A stretch of 64,000 nucleotides of DNA from Mycobacterium sp. D16R12. Lineage in GTDB: Bacteria > Actinomycetota > Actinomycetes > Mycobacteriales > Mycobacteriaceae. The number at the start of each line of letters is the position of its first letter. Position 1 is the first letter of the stretch. Shown here in pieces: positions 1 to 7,834 of this stretch. The notes under the pieces are model-generated. The model was not told the origin of the DNA. It searched no databases and worked only from the letters and a program-made list of their open reading frames with translations. Both the position numbers and the translations under genes were made by a program. The stretch spans positions 142,547-206,546 of the forward strand of contig NZ_MAFC01000003.1 in NCBI RefSeq assembly GCF_002013465.1, in the 5' to 3' direction.

Positions 1-425
1 CGTTCGTCGGTCAGGAGCGTCTCAGCCAGGATCGCGGTGTAATGCTCCAGCGCCGCGGTCATCGCAAGGCAGTACTTCGCCGAGGAGTAGCGCGTGCGCG
101 TTTCCAGTCCCCTGCGAGTCGCTCGATCGATGAAGGCGGTCGGATAACCCATTTCCTGCAGGCGCTCGTTGAGCTCACGATGCTCACGGCTGTGCGTCGC
201 CTCCTGGCCGATGAACCCGGCCACCTGCTTCTTGAGCTCCGGATCGGTGATCTGGTCGGCGACCGCCCGCACCGAGCGGATCATGAACGCCTCACCCTCG
301 GGGAAAGCTCCCGAGAGCACCGAGACCACGTGACTCATCCCCAAGTCGTCCTGCACATAGTGGCGCCGCATGGAACCGGCCGGATAACGGAACTTGATCC
401 GCCTGGTCTTGATTTCCCGTTCCAT
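1..425 (-). CDS. metal-dependent hydrolase (PF10118-like), C-terminus beyond window
   Basis: The reading frame opens with ATG at 423-425 on the minus strand and stays open to base 1, so about 141 N-terminal codons are present and the C-terminal half is missing. It starts MEREIKTRRIKFRYPAGS and carries GFIGQEATHSREHRELNERL and AALEHYTAILAETLL, the His/Glu-rich helices of the predicted metal-dependent hydrolase family PF10118. It is strongly similar over its whole visible length to the next gene downstream in this window (495-1331), so the two are tandem paralogues on the same strand. Substrate is unknown for this family; the family call rests on motif resemblance only. Confidence 0.75.
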   Translation of the reverse strand, partial: MEREIKTRRIKFRYPAGSMRRHYVQDDLGMSHVVSVLSGAFPEGEAFMIRSVRAVADQITDPELKKQVAGFIGQEATHSREHRELNERLQEMGYPTAFIDRATRRGLETRTRYSSAKYCLAMTAALEHYTAILAETLLTDE

Positions 426-494
426 GATCACCTCACCCCGCCGCCGGTCTCCCCACCAGTATCACCAGCGTACCGACGCGCATGGGGCCGGTCC

Positions 495-1331
495 CTAGTG
501 CAGGTGTCCGGCCAGCTGCCCGTTCTCCCCGAAAAGCTCGGCATGCCATTTCTCGATGAGTTCGGTGTTGTCGGAATCGTTGGGGTGGAATCCCGGACGG
601 TTGTACTCACCGATGCGGCGGCGCACCTCGCGGCTCAGGAACGGCAAGTGCCGCAATGCCGCAATGCTTTTCACCAGCCGGACGGGGTTGTACGCGGCCT
701 TGTCACGCAGCAGCGAGATCACCGTCTCAAAGAATGTGGTGTAGATGAAAGCGATGGTGGTACGCCGCATCACCCAGATACGCAGCCGCTCACTACCGCC
801 GACCGCGCGGTAGACGTCGAATGTGACGCAGCGGTGCTCGGCTTCCTCGAAGGCGTGCCAGAGCAGCATGGAACGCACCTCGCCCTCGCCGAGCATGTCC
901 AGGGCGCGTTGGTCGGTCAGCAGGGTCTCCGCAAGTACCGCGGTGTAATGCTCCAACGCGGCCGTGACGGCCAGCGTGTAGATCGGCGGGTAGTTCCGCG
1001 TCTGGAAGTTGAATATCCGGCGGGCCAGCCGCTCCACGAAAGCGGTCGGATATCCCATCTCCTGCAGGCGCTCGTTGAGCTCACGGTGCTCGCGCCCGTG
1101 GGTCATCTCCTGGCCGATGAACCCGGACACTTGCTTCTTGAGTTCGGGATCGGTGATCTGGTCCGAGTAGCGCCGAACCGACCGGATGAAGAACTCCTCA
1201 CCCTCAGGAAACACCGCCGACAGCATCGCCATCATGTGGCTCGACACCAGGTCACCCTGCACAAAATGGCGATCCAGCGAACCCGGCTGGTAGCGAAACT
1301 TGATACGGCGGGTCTTGATAGGCCTGTCCAT
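495..1331 (-). CDS. metal-dependent hydrolase (PF10118-like)
   Basis: 278 residues from ATG at 1329-1331 (MDRPIKTRRIKFRYQPGS). This start aligns with the start of the paralogue at 1-425, so I prefer it to a longer upstream extension. The protein has three His/Glu-rich segments typical of PF10118 or ferritin-like di-metal helical proteins: QEMTHGREHRELNERL near residue 87, AALEHYTAVLAETLL near 136, and WHAFEEAEHR near 172. The last part is lipid-contacting in appearance (WVMRRTTIAFIYTTFF). It is predicted cytoplasmic or membrane-associated, with no assigned substrate. It is divergent from the ArsR-type regulator at 1462; the shared 130-bp gap holds that regulator's promoter. Confidence 0.8.
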   Translation of the reverse strand: MDRPIKTRRIKFRYQPGSLDRHFVQGDLVSSHMMAMLSAVFPEGEEFFIRSVRRYSDQITDPELKKQVSGFIGQEMTHGREHRELNERLQEMGYPTAFVERLARRIFNFQTRNYPPIYTLAVTAALEHYTAVLAETLLTDQRALDMLGEGEVRSMLLWHAFEEAEHRCVTFDVYRAVGGSERLRIWVMRRTTIAFIYTTFFETVISLLRDKAAYNPVRLVKSIAALRHLPFLSREVRRRIGEYNRPGFHPNDSDNTELIEKWHAELFGENGQLAGHLH

Positions 1332-1427
1332 ACTCAGCTTCCCACTACCCCGCAATGACTGATTTCGGTCGGCATCGCCAACGGGCTCAGGGTACCGCAG
1401 TTCGCTGAGATTCCGATGACCCAGGCC

Positions 1428-1455
1428 TTGACATATACCTATATCGGTATATGTT
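1428..1455 (+). promoter_or_regulatory. sigma70-type promoter overlapped by ArsR operator
   Basis: TTGACA at 1428-1433 is a perfect -35 hexamer and TATGTT at 1450-1455 lies 16 bases further on. A perfect inverted repeat of 9-bp arms, ACATATACC (1431-1439) and GGTATATGT (1446-1454), sits exactly over these elements. The AT-rich dyad contrasts sharply with the GC-rich surroundings, and the ATG of the ArsR gene follows at 1462. This is the classical arrangement for autorepression by an ArsR-family dimer; binding is inferred. Confidence 0.75.
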
Positions 1456-1461
1456 TCATTC

Positions 1462-1800
1462 ATGGCGCGCACCCCCACCACCGCTGACGCGTTCAACGCG
1501 ATCGCCGAGGCGGGCCGCCGTGACCTGCTCAGCGCCATCGGCGCCGGTGAGGTCACCGTGAACGAACTGGTGACGCGGACCCGGATGGGTCAACCGCAGG
1601 TGTCCAAGCATCTGGGCGTGCTCCGTGCTGTGGATCTGGTGCGGGTGCGCTCACACGGACGACAACGCTTCTATCGCGTCAACGGTGCGGCCCTGCGGCC
1701 CGTCCATGACTGGGTGGGCGCGTTCGAGCGCACCTGGAACCAGCGCCTCGACCGACTCGACGATCTACTCACCGAACTCAAGAAAGAGGAAATGGAATGA
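1462..1800 (+). CDS. ArsR-family transcriptional regulator
   Basis: 112 residues. A winged helix-turn-helix is clear in the middle: VNELVTRTRMGQPQVSKHLGVLRAVDLVRVRSHGRQRFYRVN. The SKHLGVL recognition helix is the ArsR/SmtB hallmark. There are no cysteine metal-binding motifs (the protein has no CxC pair), so it probably responds to something other than metal or acts as a simple repressor. The C-terminal helix (WNQRLDRLDDLLTELKKEEME) resembles ArsR proteins paired with SRPBCC genes. Its stop overlaps the start of the SRPBCC gene by 4 bases (ATGA), so the two are co-translated. A dyad in its own promoter at 1431-1454 suggests autoregulation. Confidence 0.9.
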   Translation: MARTPTTADAFNAIAEAGRRDLLSAIGAGEVTVNELVTRTRMGQPQVSKHLGVLRAVDLVRVRSHGRQRFYRVNGAALRPVHDWVGAFERTWNQRLDRLDDLLTELKKEEME

Positions 1801-2297
1801 CCGTTAGCAACCGTTATGGCAGCGCCACCGTCCAACTTCCCTCGGAAACAACAATTCTCATCACCCGATTGTTCGACGCGCCCGCCGCGCTGGTCTTCCG
1901 GACACTCACCGAACCCGAGCTGGTCAAGCGCTGGTGGGGATTCGAGACCGCACAATGGCAGGTCTGCGACATCGATCTGCGGGTCGGCGGCACGTGGCGG
2001 TACGTGGTCAGTCAACCGTGCGAGTCCGAGCCCGACATGGAGGTCGCCTTCCATGGCGAGTACCGCGAGATCGACGCACCGCACCGACTGGTCAGCACCG
2101 AGGTGTTCGAAGGCGTGCCGGAGGGCGAGGCGCTCGTCTCCACCACCCTGGATGAAGCCGAAGGTGTGACAACCATGCGGGTCCTGGTGCAGCACAGCTC
2201 CCAGGAACATCGCGATGGGCACATCAACTCCGGTATGGAGGTCGGCATGCAGGTCAGTTACAACCGCATCGAGGACCTGCTGCGCAACCTGGGCTGA
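1797..2297 (+). CDS. SRPBCC / AHSA1-like domain protein
   Basis: 166 residues with the START-like fold signature of Activator-of-Hsp90-ATPase-1-like proteins: an early ITRLFDAPAALVFRTLTEPELVKRWWG, then WRYVV, FHGEYREIDAPHRLVSTEVFEG and a C-terminal amphipathic helix (GMEVGMQVSYNRIEDLLRNLG). Such proteins bind hydrophobic small molecules. It is translationally coupled to the ArsR gene, a frequent pairing in actinobacteria, but no ligand or reaction can be read from the sequence. Confidence 0.88.
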   Translation: MTVSNRYGSATVQLPSETTILITRLFDAPAALVFRTLTEPELVKRWWGFETAQWQVCDIDLRVGGTWRYVVSQPCESEPDMEVAFHGEYREIDAPHRLVSTEVFEGVPEGEALVSTTLDEAEGVTTMRVLVQHSSQEHRDGHINSGMEVGMQVSYNRIEDLLRNLG

Positions 2298-2330
2298 AAT
2301 AGGGCGTCCACCGCGTGTGTTGCAGCCACG

Positions 2331-2777
2331 GTGAGCAACCACTTCACCTCCGAGTACATCGCCACCAATCCCCAGTGGGTCGATGAGCAGATCGAGATCT
2401 ACGAATCCAGCGGCGGAGCCGAAGGCACCACGTTCGACGGCATCCCCGTCGTGGTGCTTTACACCATCGGTGCGAAATCGGGACAGATCCGCAAGGCCCC
2501 GCTCATGCGCGTCGAGCACGAAGGCGCGTACCTGGCAGTCGGCTCGATCGGCGGTGCGCCGAAGAACCCCGCCTGGGTCGCGAACCTGCGGGCCAATCCG
2601 GTGATCGAACTGCGCGACGGCGAAAACGTGCACACGGTGCGCGCCGACGAGATCACAGACGAGGCCGAGCGTGCCGCATGGTGGGAACGTGCCGTGGCGG
2701 CCTTCCCTCCCTATGCGGAGTACACGAAGCGCACCACCCGGGTGTTTCCGCTGTTCACCCTCACTCCGGTGAGCTAG
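2331..2777 (+). CDS. nitroreductase/F420-dependent (DDN-like) oxidoreductase
   Basis: 148 residues from GTG at 2331. It carries the deazaflavin-dependent oxidoreductase family layout: VVLYTIGAKSGQIRKAPLMRVEHEGAYLAVGSIGGAPKNPAWVANLRANP, where the TIGAKSGQ.R.PL and GG...NP.W..NL segments bind F420 in the M. tuberculosis Ddn family. It follows the ArsR-SRPBCC pair by 33 bases and may be co-transcribed. Its last 17 bases overlap the 3' end of the convergent acyltransferase gene. Confidence 0.88.
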   Translation: MSNHFTSEYIATNPQWVDEQIEIYESSGGAEGTTFDGIPVVVLYTIGAKSGQIRKAPLMRVEHEGAYLAVGSIGGAPKNPAWVANLRANPVIELRDGENVHTVRADEITDEAERAAWWERAVAAFPPYAEYTKRTTRVFPLFTLTPVS

Positions 2778-3510
2778 CGGCCGCCTTCTTGCGTTCAATA
2801 TCGGCCAGTGCCTCGGCAAGTTGCGCGCGCTGCGCGGCCGAGGCGTCCCAGGCCACCTTCCGGTTCTTGACGACCCTGGCCGGTGCCCCGACAGCGATCG
2901 AGTAGTCCGGGATCACGCCCTTGACCACAGCGTGGGCGCCGAGCACGCAGCCGCGGCCGACGATCGTGTCCCGAAGGACGGTCACCTTGGTGGCGATCCA
3001 GGTGTCCGGCCCGATGCGCACCGGGGACTTGGCGATGCCCTGGTCCTTGATCGGGTAGGTGATGTCGTCCATGCGATGGTCGAAATCGCACACGTAGCAC
3101 CAGTCGGCCATGAGGGCGGAGTCGCCGAACTCGATGTCGATGTACGCGTTGACGACGTTGTCCTTACCAAACACCACCTTGTCGCCCAGACGTAGGGAGC
3201 CCTCATGGGCACGCAGCGAGTTTCCGTCGCCGATATGTACCCATCTGCCGATCTCCATCCGGGCCAGCTCGGGTGTGCAGTGGATCTCGACGTTCTTGCC
3301 GAGGAACAGCATGCCGCGCGTGACGATGTGCGGGTTGGAGAGCTTGAACTTGAGCAGGCGCCAGTACCGAACCAGGTACCACGGCGTGTAGGCCTTGTTC
3401 GCGATCACCCATCGCAATGAGGCCTTGGTCAGGAATTTGGCCTGTGCCGGGTCGCGTAGGCGCTGTCCGCGCCAGCGCTTGTGCAGGGGAGCGCCCCACA
3501 TCGTCGTCAT
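2761..3510 (-). CDS. hexapeptide-repeat acyltransferase (Rv3034c-like)
   Basis: 249 residues from ATG at 3508-3510. The second half is a left-handed beta-helix of hexapeptide repeats (IGDGNSLRAHEGSLRLGDKV, VRIGPDTWIATKVTVLRD, GRGCVLGAHAVVKGVIPDYS, then AVGAPARVVKNRK), the LbH/WbbJ-type acyltransferase signature. The position next to a PQQ-type lipoprotein and a methyltransferase matches M. tuberculosis Rv3034c-Rv3035-Rv3037c. The likely role is O- or N-acetylation of a sugar or lipid in the cytoplasm; the acceptor is unknown. A further in-frame start lies 12 codons upstream (3546), but the usual family length favours this one. Confidence 0.85.
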   Translation of the reverse strand: MTTMWGAPLHKRWRGQRLRDPAQAKFLTKASLRWVIANKAYTPWYLVRYWRLLKFKLSNPHIVTRGMLFLGKNVEIHCTPELARMEIGRWVHIGDGNSLRAHEGSLRLGDKVVFGKDNVVNAYIDIEFGDSALMADWCYVCDFDHRMDDITYPIKDQGIAKSPVRIGPDTWIATKVTVLRDTIVGRGCVLGAHAVVKGVIPDYSIAVGAPARVVKNRKVAWDASAAQRAQLAEALADIERKKAAASSPE

Positions 3511-3594
3511 GGCCGCACAGCCTACGGGACGCGGTAGGACGCGCACGCTACCCTGCGATGGGCCGGACCGCCCCTATGAAAGGAGTGCCACACC

Positions 3595-4887
3595 GTGCTT
3601 TCCCGGGCACGAGTACTCGCGAGCATTGCTTTCGCGACACTCCTCACCGTCACCGGATGTTCCGGCGATGATTCCTGGATCAACATCAAGGCGGCGCCCG
3701 GCTGGTCCGCCACCTACGCCGACGCGCACAACAGCAGCTACACGCCCACCGAGGGCGCTCGCGAGCTGACCCTGGAGTGGAGCCGGAACACCAAGGGCCA
3801 GATACGCAGTGCCGCGGCCATCGGTATCGACAACTTCATCGCCGTCAGCGCCGACACCCAGTCCGGTTGCACGCTCATGGAGTGGGAGAACGACAAGGCT
3901 GCCCGCCAGCGCTGGTGCACCCGGATGGTCACCGGAAGCCCGTGGTCCGGACCGCTCTCCGACGGCTACAACAACATCTACATGGGTCAACCCGGTGCCG
4001 TGGTCTCGTTCCCGCCCACCCAGTGGATTCGGTGGCGCAAGCCCGTCATCGGCGCACCGACCACTCCCAAGATCGTCGAGCCCGGACGGCTTCTCGTCGT
4101 CACGCACCTCGGTCAGATAGTGATCTTCGACGCCCAGCGCGGCGAGGTCGTGGGTACCCCGATGGATCTGCTCGAGGGGGTCGACCCTGCTGATCCACGA
4201 CGCGGCCTGGGTGATTGCGAAGCGGCGGGACCCCAATGCCCGGTATCCGCCTCCCCCGCCTACGACCCCGAGACCGGCACGATTGTCACCACGCTGTGGC
4301 AGCCGGGCAAACCGGTACCCGTGCTGCTGGGAATCACCTACGACGCCGACGGCAAGATCACCCTGAAACACAAGTGGGCCAACAAGATCATCGATGAGGG
4401 CGTAATCGGCTCCCCCGTGATGTCCCAGGATGGCGAAACGGTCTACATCAACGACCGCAAGGGTTCGCTACACGCGATGCATACGTTCGACGGCAGCCAG
4501 AAATGGTCGGTGCCCTTGGGATTCAACGCCGCGACACCACCCTCGGTAGCACCGGACGGGACCATCATCGCCGGAACCGGCGACAAGGCCACCCTGGTGG
4601 GGATCAAAGACTCCGGTAGCAAGGGCGAAATTGCCTGGCGTCGCGATGATCTCGCTCCGCTCTCGACGTCGAGCCAGGCCGCCGGAAACGTCGGCTATGC
4701 CGTCGTCAAGGACGGAGACAAGGGGCTGGCCCTGGTGGTGTTCAACACTCCGGACGGAGCCACCATCAACCACTACCCACTGCCCGATGCCACCGGTTTT
4801 CCGGTCGGAATCTCGATCGGGCCGGATCAACGGGTGATCGTCACACTGAGCGAGGGCTTGGTGTATGGGTTCCGCCCGGGGACCTAG
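3595..4887 (+). CDS. PQQ-like beta-propeller lipoprotein (Rv3035-like)
   Basis: 430 residues from GTG at 3595, preceded by AAAGGAG at 3579-3585. It opens with a lipoprotein signal peptide (MLSRARVLASIAFATLLTV, then the lipobox TGC), so it should be exported and lipid-anchored. The rest has repeated beta-propeller blades of PQQ-like type (YINDRKGSLHAMHTFDGSQKW, PSVAPDGTIIAGTGDKATLVGI). The function of the M. tuberculosis counterpart is not established; extracytoplasmic scaffolding is a guess. The 3' end overlaps the convergent methyltransferase gene by 47 bases. Confidence 0.85.
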   Translation: MLSRARVLASIAFATLLTVTGCSGDDSWINIKAAPGWSATYADAHNSSYTPTEGARELTLEWSRNTKGQIRSAAAIGIDNFIAVSADTQSGCTLMEWENDKAARQRWCTRMVTGSPWSGPLSDGYNNIYMGQPGAVVSFPPTQWIRWRKPVIGAPTTPKIVEPGRLLVVTHLGQIVIFDAQRGEVVGTPMDLLEGVDPADPRRGLGDCEAAGPQCPVSASPAYDPETGTIVTTLWQPGKPVPVLLGITYDADGKITLKHKWANKIIDEGVIGSPVMSQDGETVYINDRKGSLHAMHTFDGSQKWSVPLGFNAATPPSVAPDGTIIAGTGDKATLVGIKDSGSKGEIAWRRDDLAPLSTSSQAAGNVGYAVVKDGDKGLALVVFNTPDGATINHYPLPDATGFPVGISIGPDQRVIVTLSEGLVYGFRPGT

Positions 4888-6034
4888 CCTCACAAACGAA
4901 TACTCTTGCCTCACTACCTATCCGGGTGATGACCACCGATAGCGCCACCCCGCCACGCAACTTCAGCCGAGTTCGCAGCACCGCCGGGTCGAGATCGACC
5001 CCGCGCACGGTGATTTCCACGGACCCGCAATCGCGCGCGGCAAGAGCCTGACGCAGCCGCTTCTCGCTGTACGCCAGCGCATCGAGCACCCGATAGCCTT
5101 GCACACCGGCGGGTACCGAATTCCCCGACACGTAGGCGATGCGGGGATCCAACTGCCACAACCCGTGTCGCGCCGCGTACTGCCGCACCAGACCGGCGCG
5201 CACCACCGCGCCGTCGGGGTCGATGATCCACTCCCCCGCCTCGGCGACCGCACAGTCATCCGGATCGACATCGGTCAGCTGGTAGCCGCCACCGGTCGCG
5301 GAGAGCACGGTGGCGCGCCTGCGCGCCCGAGCCAGCCCCGCCGACCACAGACATGCCTCGCGGACGCCCCCGTCGAGTGAGACAACCTCGACCTCGCCGG
5401 CAAACCCTGTCTGCTCCCGTAAATCGGTGAAATCCAGTCCCGGAGCGCATTTGACGACCAGATCGCGATCTGCGTAGGTCCGCAACACCGCGTCCAGAGG
5501 CGGCGAGTAAGCCGACGGATCGAACCGTCGGCGCCCGCCGGCGCGGCGCCCCGGATCGGCAATCACCACCTCGGCCCGGCTGGCCGGTGCCAGCGCATCC
5601 GCCCGACAAATCAGAACGCGGTTGCCAATATTGTGGTGAGCCATTGCCGTTCGCACCGGATCGAGATCGCTGCCGATAACCGTCGCGGCGACGCCGTGAA
5701 GAGCACCAAGCTCGGTCCCCACTGAACAGGTGACATCGTGAACCACCCTCCCGGCCAGTCGCGCGGCCCGGTGTCGCGCCACCGCGGCGGGCGTCGCCTG
5801 CTGTAGCGCGTCATCGGTGAACAGCCAGTCCGGTACGTCGCCCAGTTTGGCCACTGCCTTACGGCGCAGCTGCACCGTCTGCGCCAAGACCGCGGCGCGG
5901 TTTCCGAATTCGGTGCGCAGGGCCGCCGTATCGGCCACCAGGGTGGCCGCCGAGAACGTGTACGCGGACGCCCGCGCCAGGTCCGCACTGCCCGCCTCCG
6001 ACGACAGATATGCGACGTCGGAAAGCTCGAACAC
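4841..6034 (-). CDS. SAM-dependent methyltransferase with THUMP-like C-terminus (Rv3037c-like)
   Basis: 397 residues from GTG at 6032-6034. A Rossmann methyltransferase core is visible near residues 95-160 (VVHDVTCSVGTELGALHG, then IGSDLDPVRTAMAHHN and VVIADPGRR). The C-terminal part (GYRVLDALAYSEKRLRQAL...GSVEITVRGVDLDPAVLRTRLKLRGG) matches the THUMP-like domain found in these proteins. The motif IADPGRR is close to the DPPR of RNA-modifying enzymes, so a nucleic acid substrate is plausible. Gene order matches Rv3037c. It is followed 18 bases upstream by another methyltransferase gene on the same strand. Confidence 0.85.
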   Translation of the reverse strand: MFELSDVAYLSSEAGSADLARASAYTFSAATLVADTAALRTEFGNRAAVLAQTVQLRRKAVAKLGDVPDWLFTDDALQQATPAAVARHRAARLAGRVVHDVTCSVGTELGALHGVAATVIGSDLDPVRTAMAHHNIGNRVLICRADALAPASRAEVVIADPGRRAGGRRRFDPSAYSPPLDAVLRTYADRDLVVKCAPGLDFTDLREQTGFAGEVEVVSLDGGVREACLWSAGLARARRRATVLSATGGGYQLTDVDPDDCAVAEAGEWIIDPDGAVVRAGLVRQYAARHGLWQLDPRIAYVSGNSVPAGVQGYRVLDALAYSEKRLRQALAARDCGSVEITVRGVDLDPAVLRTRLKLRGGVALSVVITRIGSEARVFVCEARSPGGTHTPSPRSV

Positions 6035-6052
6035 CGGCAGGAATTCGAGGGA

Positions 6053-7018
6053 TTACGAAGACTTGAGCCCGGTGATCATCACGTTGTAGTACCAGCCCTT
6101 CGGCACCACGTGACGCCACACGTTCTCGTCCACCCAGCTGAGCGCCTTCCAACCGCCGAACGCGAACTTCGCCCAGCCCCAGCCCAGCTTGCCCGGTGGC
6201 ACCGTCGACTCGAACGTGCGCACCGGCCAGCCCAGCATGGCTGCGGTGAATTCCTCACTGGCCGTCCGCACGGCGACTGCACCGGCGTTGGTGGCCATCT
6301 TCTCCAGCTCAGCAGGATCAAAGGTGTGCAGGTCAACGACCCATTCCAGGGCCGCGGCGCGGGAGTTCTCGTCGAGTTCCTCTTGCGGACGGCGCCAGCT
6401 TTCCAATCCGGGCAGCTTCATCGCCTGGACCGTGGTCTTCCAGGTCAGATTCGCGAGCGCGCGGGCATAGAGGTTCCCGACCGTGGTGGGCTCGCCGGCG
6501 AAAATGAACCGCCCGCCCGGCTTGAGTACCCGCAGCACTTCGCGCAGCGACAGCTCGACGTCGGGGATGTGGTGCAGCACGGCATGGCCCACCACCAAAT
6601 CGAAGGTGTTGTCGTCGTAAGGAATCCGCTCGGCATCGGCGACTCGGCCGTCAACGTCAAGGCCCAGCTCCTTGCCGGTGCGGGTTGCGACCTTGACCAT
6701 GCCCGGCGACAGGTCGGTGACCGAGCCGCGGCGCGCGACACCCGACTGCATCAGGTTCAGCAGGAAGAAACCGGTGCCACAACCGAGCTCCAGCGCACGG
6801 TCATAGGGCAGCTCACGCTGATCCTCGACGGGCACGATGGCGTCGAACCGGCCGCGCGCGTAGTCGATGCAGCGCTGGTCGTACGAGATGGACCACTTCT
6901 CGTCGTAGGTCTCCGCTTCCCAGTCGTGATAGAGGATCTGGGCGAGTTTGTTGTCCTCAAAAGCGGCAGCGACCTGCTCCGCAGTGGCCTTGGTCGTCGG
7001 CTCGGAAATCTCCGTCAT
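6053..7018 (-). CDS. class I SAM-dependent methyltransferase (Rv3038c-like)
   Basis: 321 residues, ATG at 7016-7018. Motif I of class I methyltransferases is clear (ALELGCGTGFFLLNL near residue 75), followed by VTDLSPGMVKVA, FDLVVGHAVLHHIPD and LKPGGRFIFAGEP. The C-terminal third (WPVRTFESTVPPGKLGWGWAKFAFGGWKALSW) is Trp/Gly rich and may contact a hydrophobic acceptor. Position next to echA17 matches M. tuberculosis Rv3038c. Methyl acceptor unknown. Confidence 0.88.
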   Translation of the reverse strand: MTEISEPTTKATAEQVAAAFEDNKLAQILYHDWEAETYDEKWSISYDQRCIDYARGRFDAIVPVEDQRELPYDRALELGCGTGFFLLNLMQSGVARRGSVTDLSPGMVKVATRTGKELGLDVDGRVADAERIPYDDNTFDLVVGHAVLHHIPDVELSLREVLRVLKPGGRFIFAGEPTTVGNLYARALANLTWKTTVQAMKLPGLESWRRPQEELDENSRAAALEWVVDLHTFDPAELEKMATNAGAVAVRTASEEFTAAMLGWPVRTFESTVPPGKLGWGWAKFAFGGWKALSWVDENVWRHVVPKGWYYNVMITGLKSS

Positions 7019-7025
7019 GGCCGTC

Positions 7026-7046
7026 AGCCTAACGCCTGGTTAGGCT
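7026..7046. promoter_or_regulatory. 8-bp inverted repeat between methyltransferase start and echA17 stop
   Basis: AGCCTAAC (7026-7033) and GTTAGGCT (7039-7046) form a perfect dyad with a 5-base spacer. It overlaps the echA17 stop and lies just upstream of the methyltransferase ATG. It could be a small attenuator hairpin or an operator. It partly resembles an iron-box core (GGTTAGGCT), but one half does not fit the IdeR consensus. Confidence 0.3.
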
Positions 7047-7834
7047 CCCCTGAACCGGGCCGTCCCCGGGCCGATCTCCAGCTGAGCGGCCACCCCGTCC
7101 GCACGATCCTGTGTCGCGAACACCTGGCAAAACAGCTCGCGTTCCCTGTCCAGTCCCCCGGCCAGCGGACTGTCGAAGCCGTGGTCGATTGCCTCCTTGG
7201 CAGCGGCGAGCGCCAGAGGCGGACCGTCGACAAAGCGCCGGGCCCAGGCCGCGGCCTCGGTGTAGACATCATCGGGTGCCACCATCTGATCCAGGAGCCC
7301 CATCCGCAGGGCCTCCTTGGCGGCGACCAGGCGCCCGCTGAACACCATTTCCTTGGCCCGGCTCAAACCCACAACGCGTGCCAGCCGCACTGTCCCGCCA
7401 CCGCCCGGGATCATGCCCGCCAGGATCTCCGGCGAACCCACCTTGACGTTGTCCCCCGCGATCCGCCAATCAGCCGCCAGCGCCAGCTCCAGGCCACTGC
7501 CCAACGCGTATCCCGTGATCGCGGCAATCGTGGGTTTGGCCAGCTCTGCCACGGCGGTCAGCGCGGCTTGGCGGTCACCGGCGCTGCGCGACATCTCGTC
7601 AGCGGTCAACTCCGATAGCTCGGCCAAATCATCACCGGTGCAGAAGATTTCGTGCCCGCCGTAGACGATGACGACGCGGATGTCCGCGCGCGCGTTGGCC
7701 TCGGCGGCAGCCAGGGCGAGCTCACGGTACATCTGACGGGTGAGGGCGTTGGTGGGCGGACGCGACAGCGCGATGGTGCCGATGCCGGGATGCTCGGGCG
7801 CGGTACGCACCGAGACGAATTCGGGTTCGGTCAT
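7040..7834 (-). CDS. echA17: enoyl-CoA hydratase/isomerase (EchA17-like)
   Basis: 264 residues from ATG at 7832-7834 (MTEPEFVSVRTAPEHPGIG). Crotonase fold: IFCTGDDLAELSE near residue 62 and AAITGYALGSGLELALAADWRIAG near 105, where the backbone oxyanion hole is formed, then GSPEILAGMIPGGGGTVRLARVVG. Predicted to hydrate or isomerise enoyl-CoA in fatty acid breakdown. The start overlaps the stop of the NUDIX gene in ATGA style. Order echA17-NUDIX-ABC ATPase matches Rv3039c-Rv3041c. Confidence 0.9.
   Translation of the reverse strand: MTEPEFVSVRTAPEHPGIGTIALSRPPTNALTRQMYRELALAAAEANARADIRVVIVYGGHEIFCTGDDLAELSELTADEMSRSAGDRQAALTAVAELAKPTIAAITGYALGSGLELALAADWRIAGDNVKVGSPEILAGMIPGGGGTVRLARVVGLSRAKEMVFSGRLVAAKEALRMGLLDQMVAPDDVYTEAAAWARRFVDGPPLALAAAKEAIDHGFDSPLAGGLDRERELFCQVFATQDRADGVAAQLEIGPGTARFRGA

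Noticed and set aside
42..1358. Plus-strand open frame across the two hydrolase genes
   Set aside because: Shadow of the minus-strand paralogues; the internal repeats in it simply reflect the gene duplication.
7026..7052. Possible IdeR iron box
   Set aside because: The core GGTTAGGCT fits, but only about 13 of 19 positions match the consensus and neither flanking gene is an obvious iron gene. Kept only as an inverted repeat.
6110..7618. Plus-strand open frame opposite the methyltransferase and echA17
   Set aside because: Antisense to two conserved genes with clear motifs; composition typical of a shadow frame.
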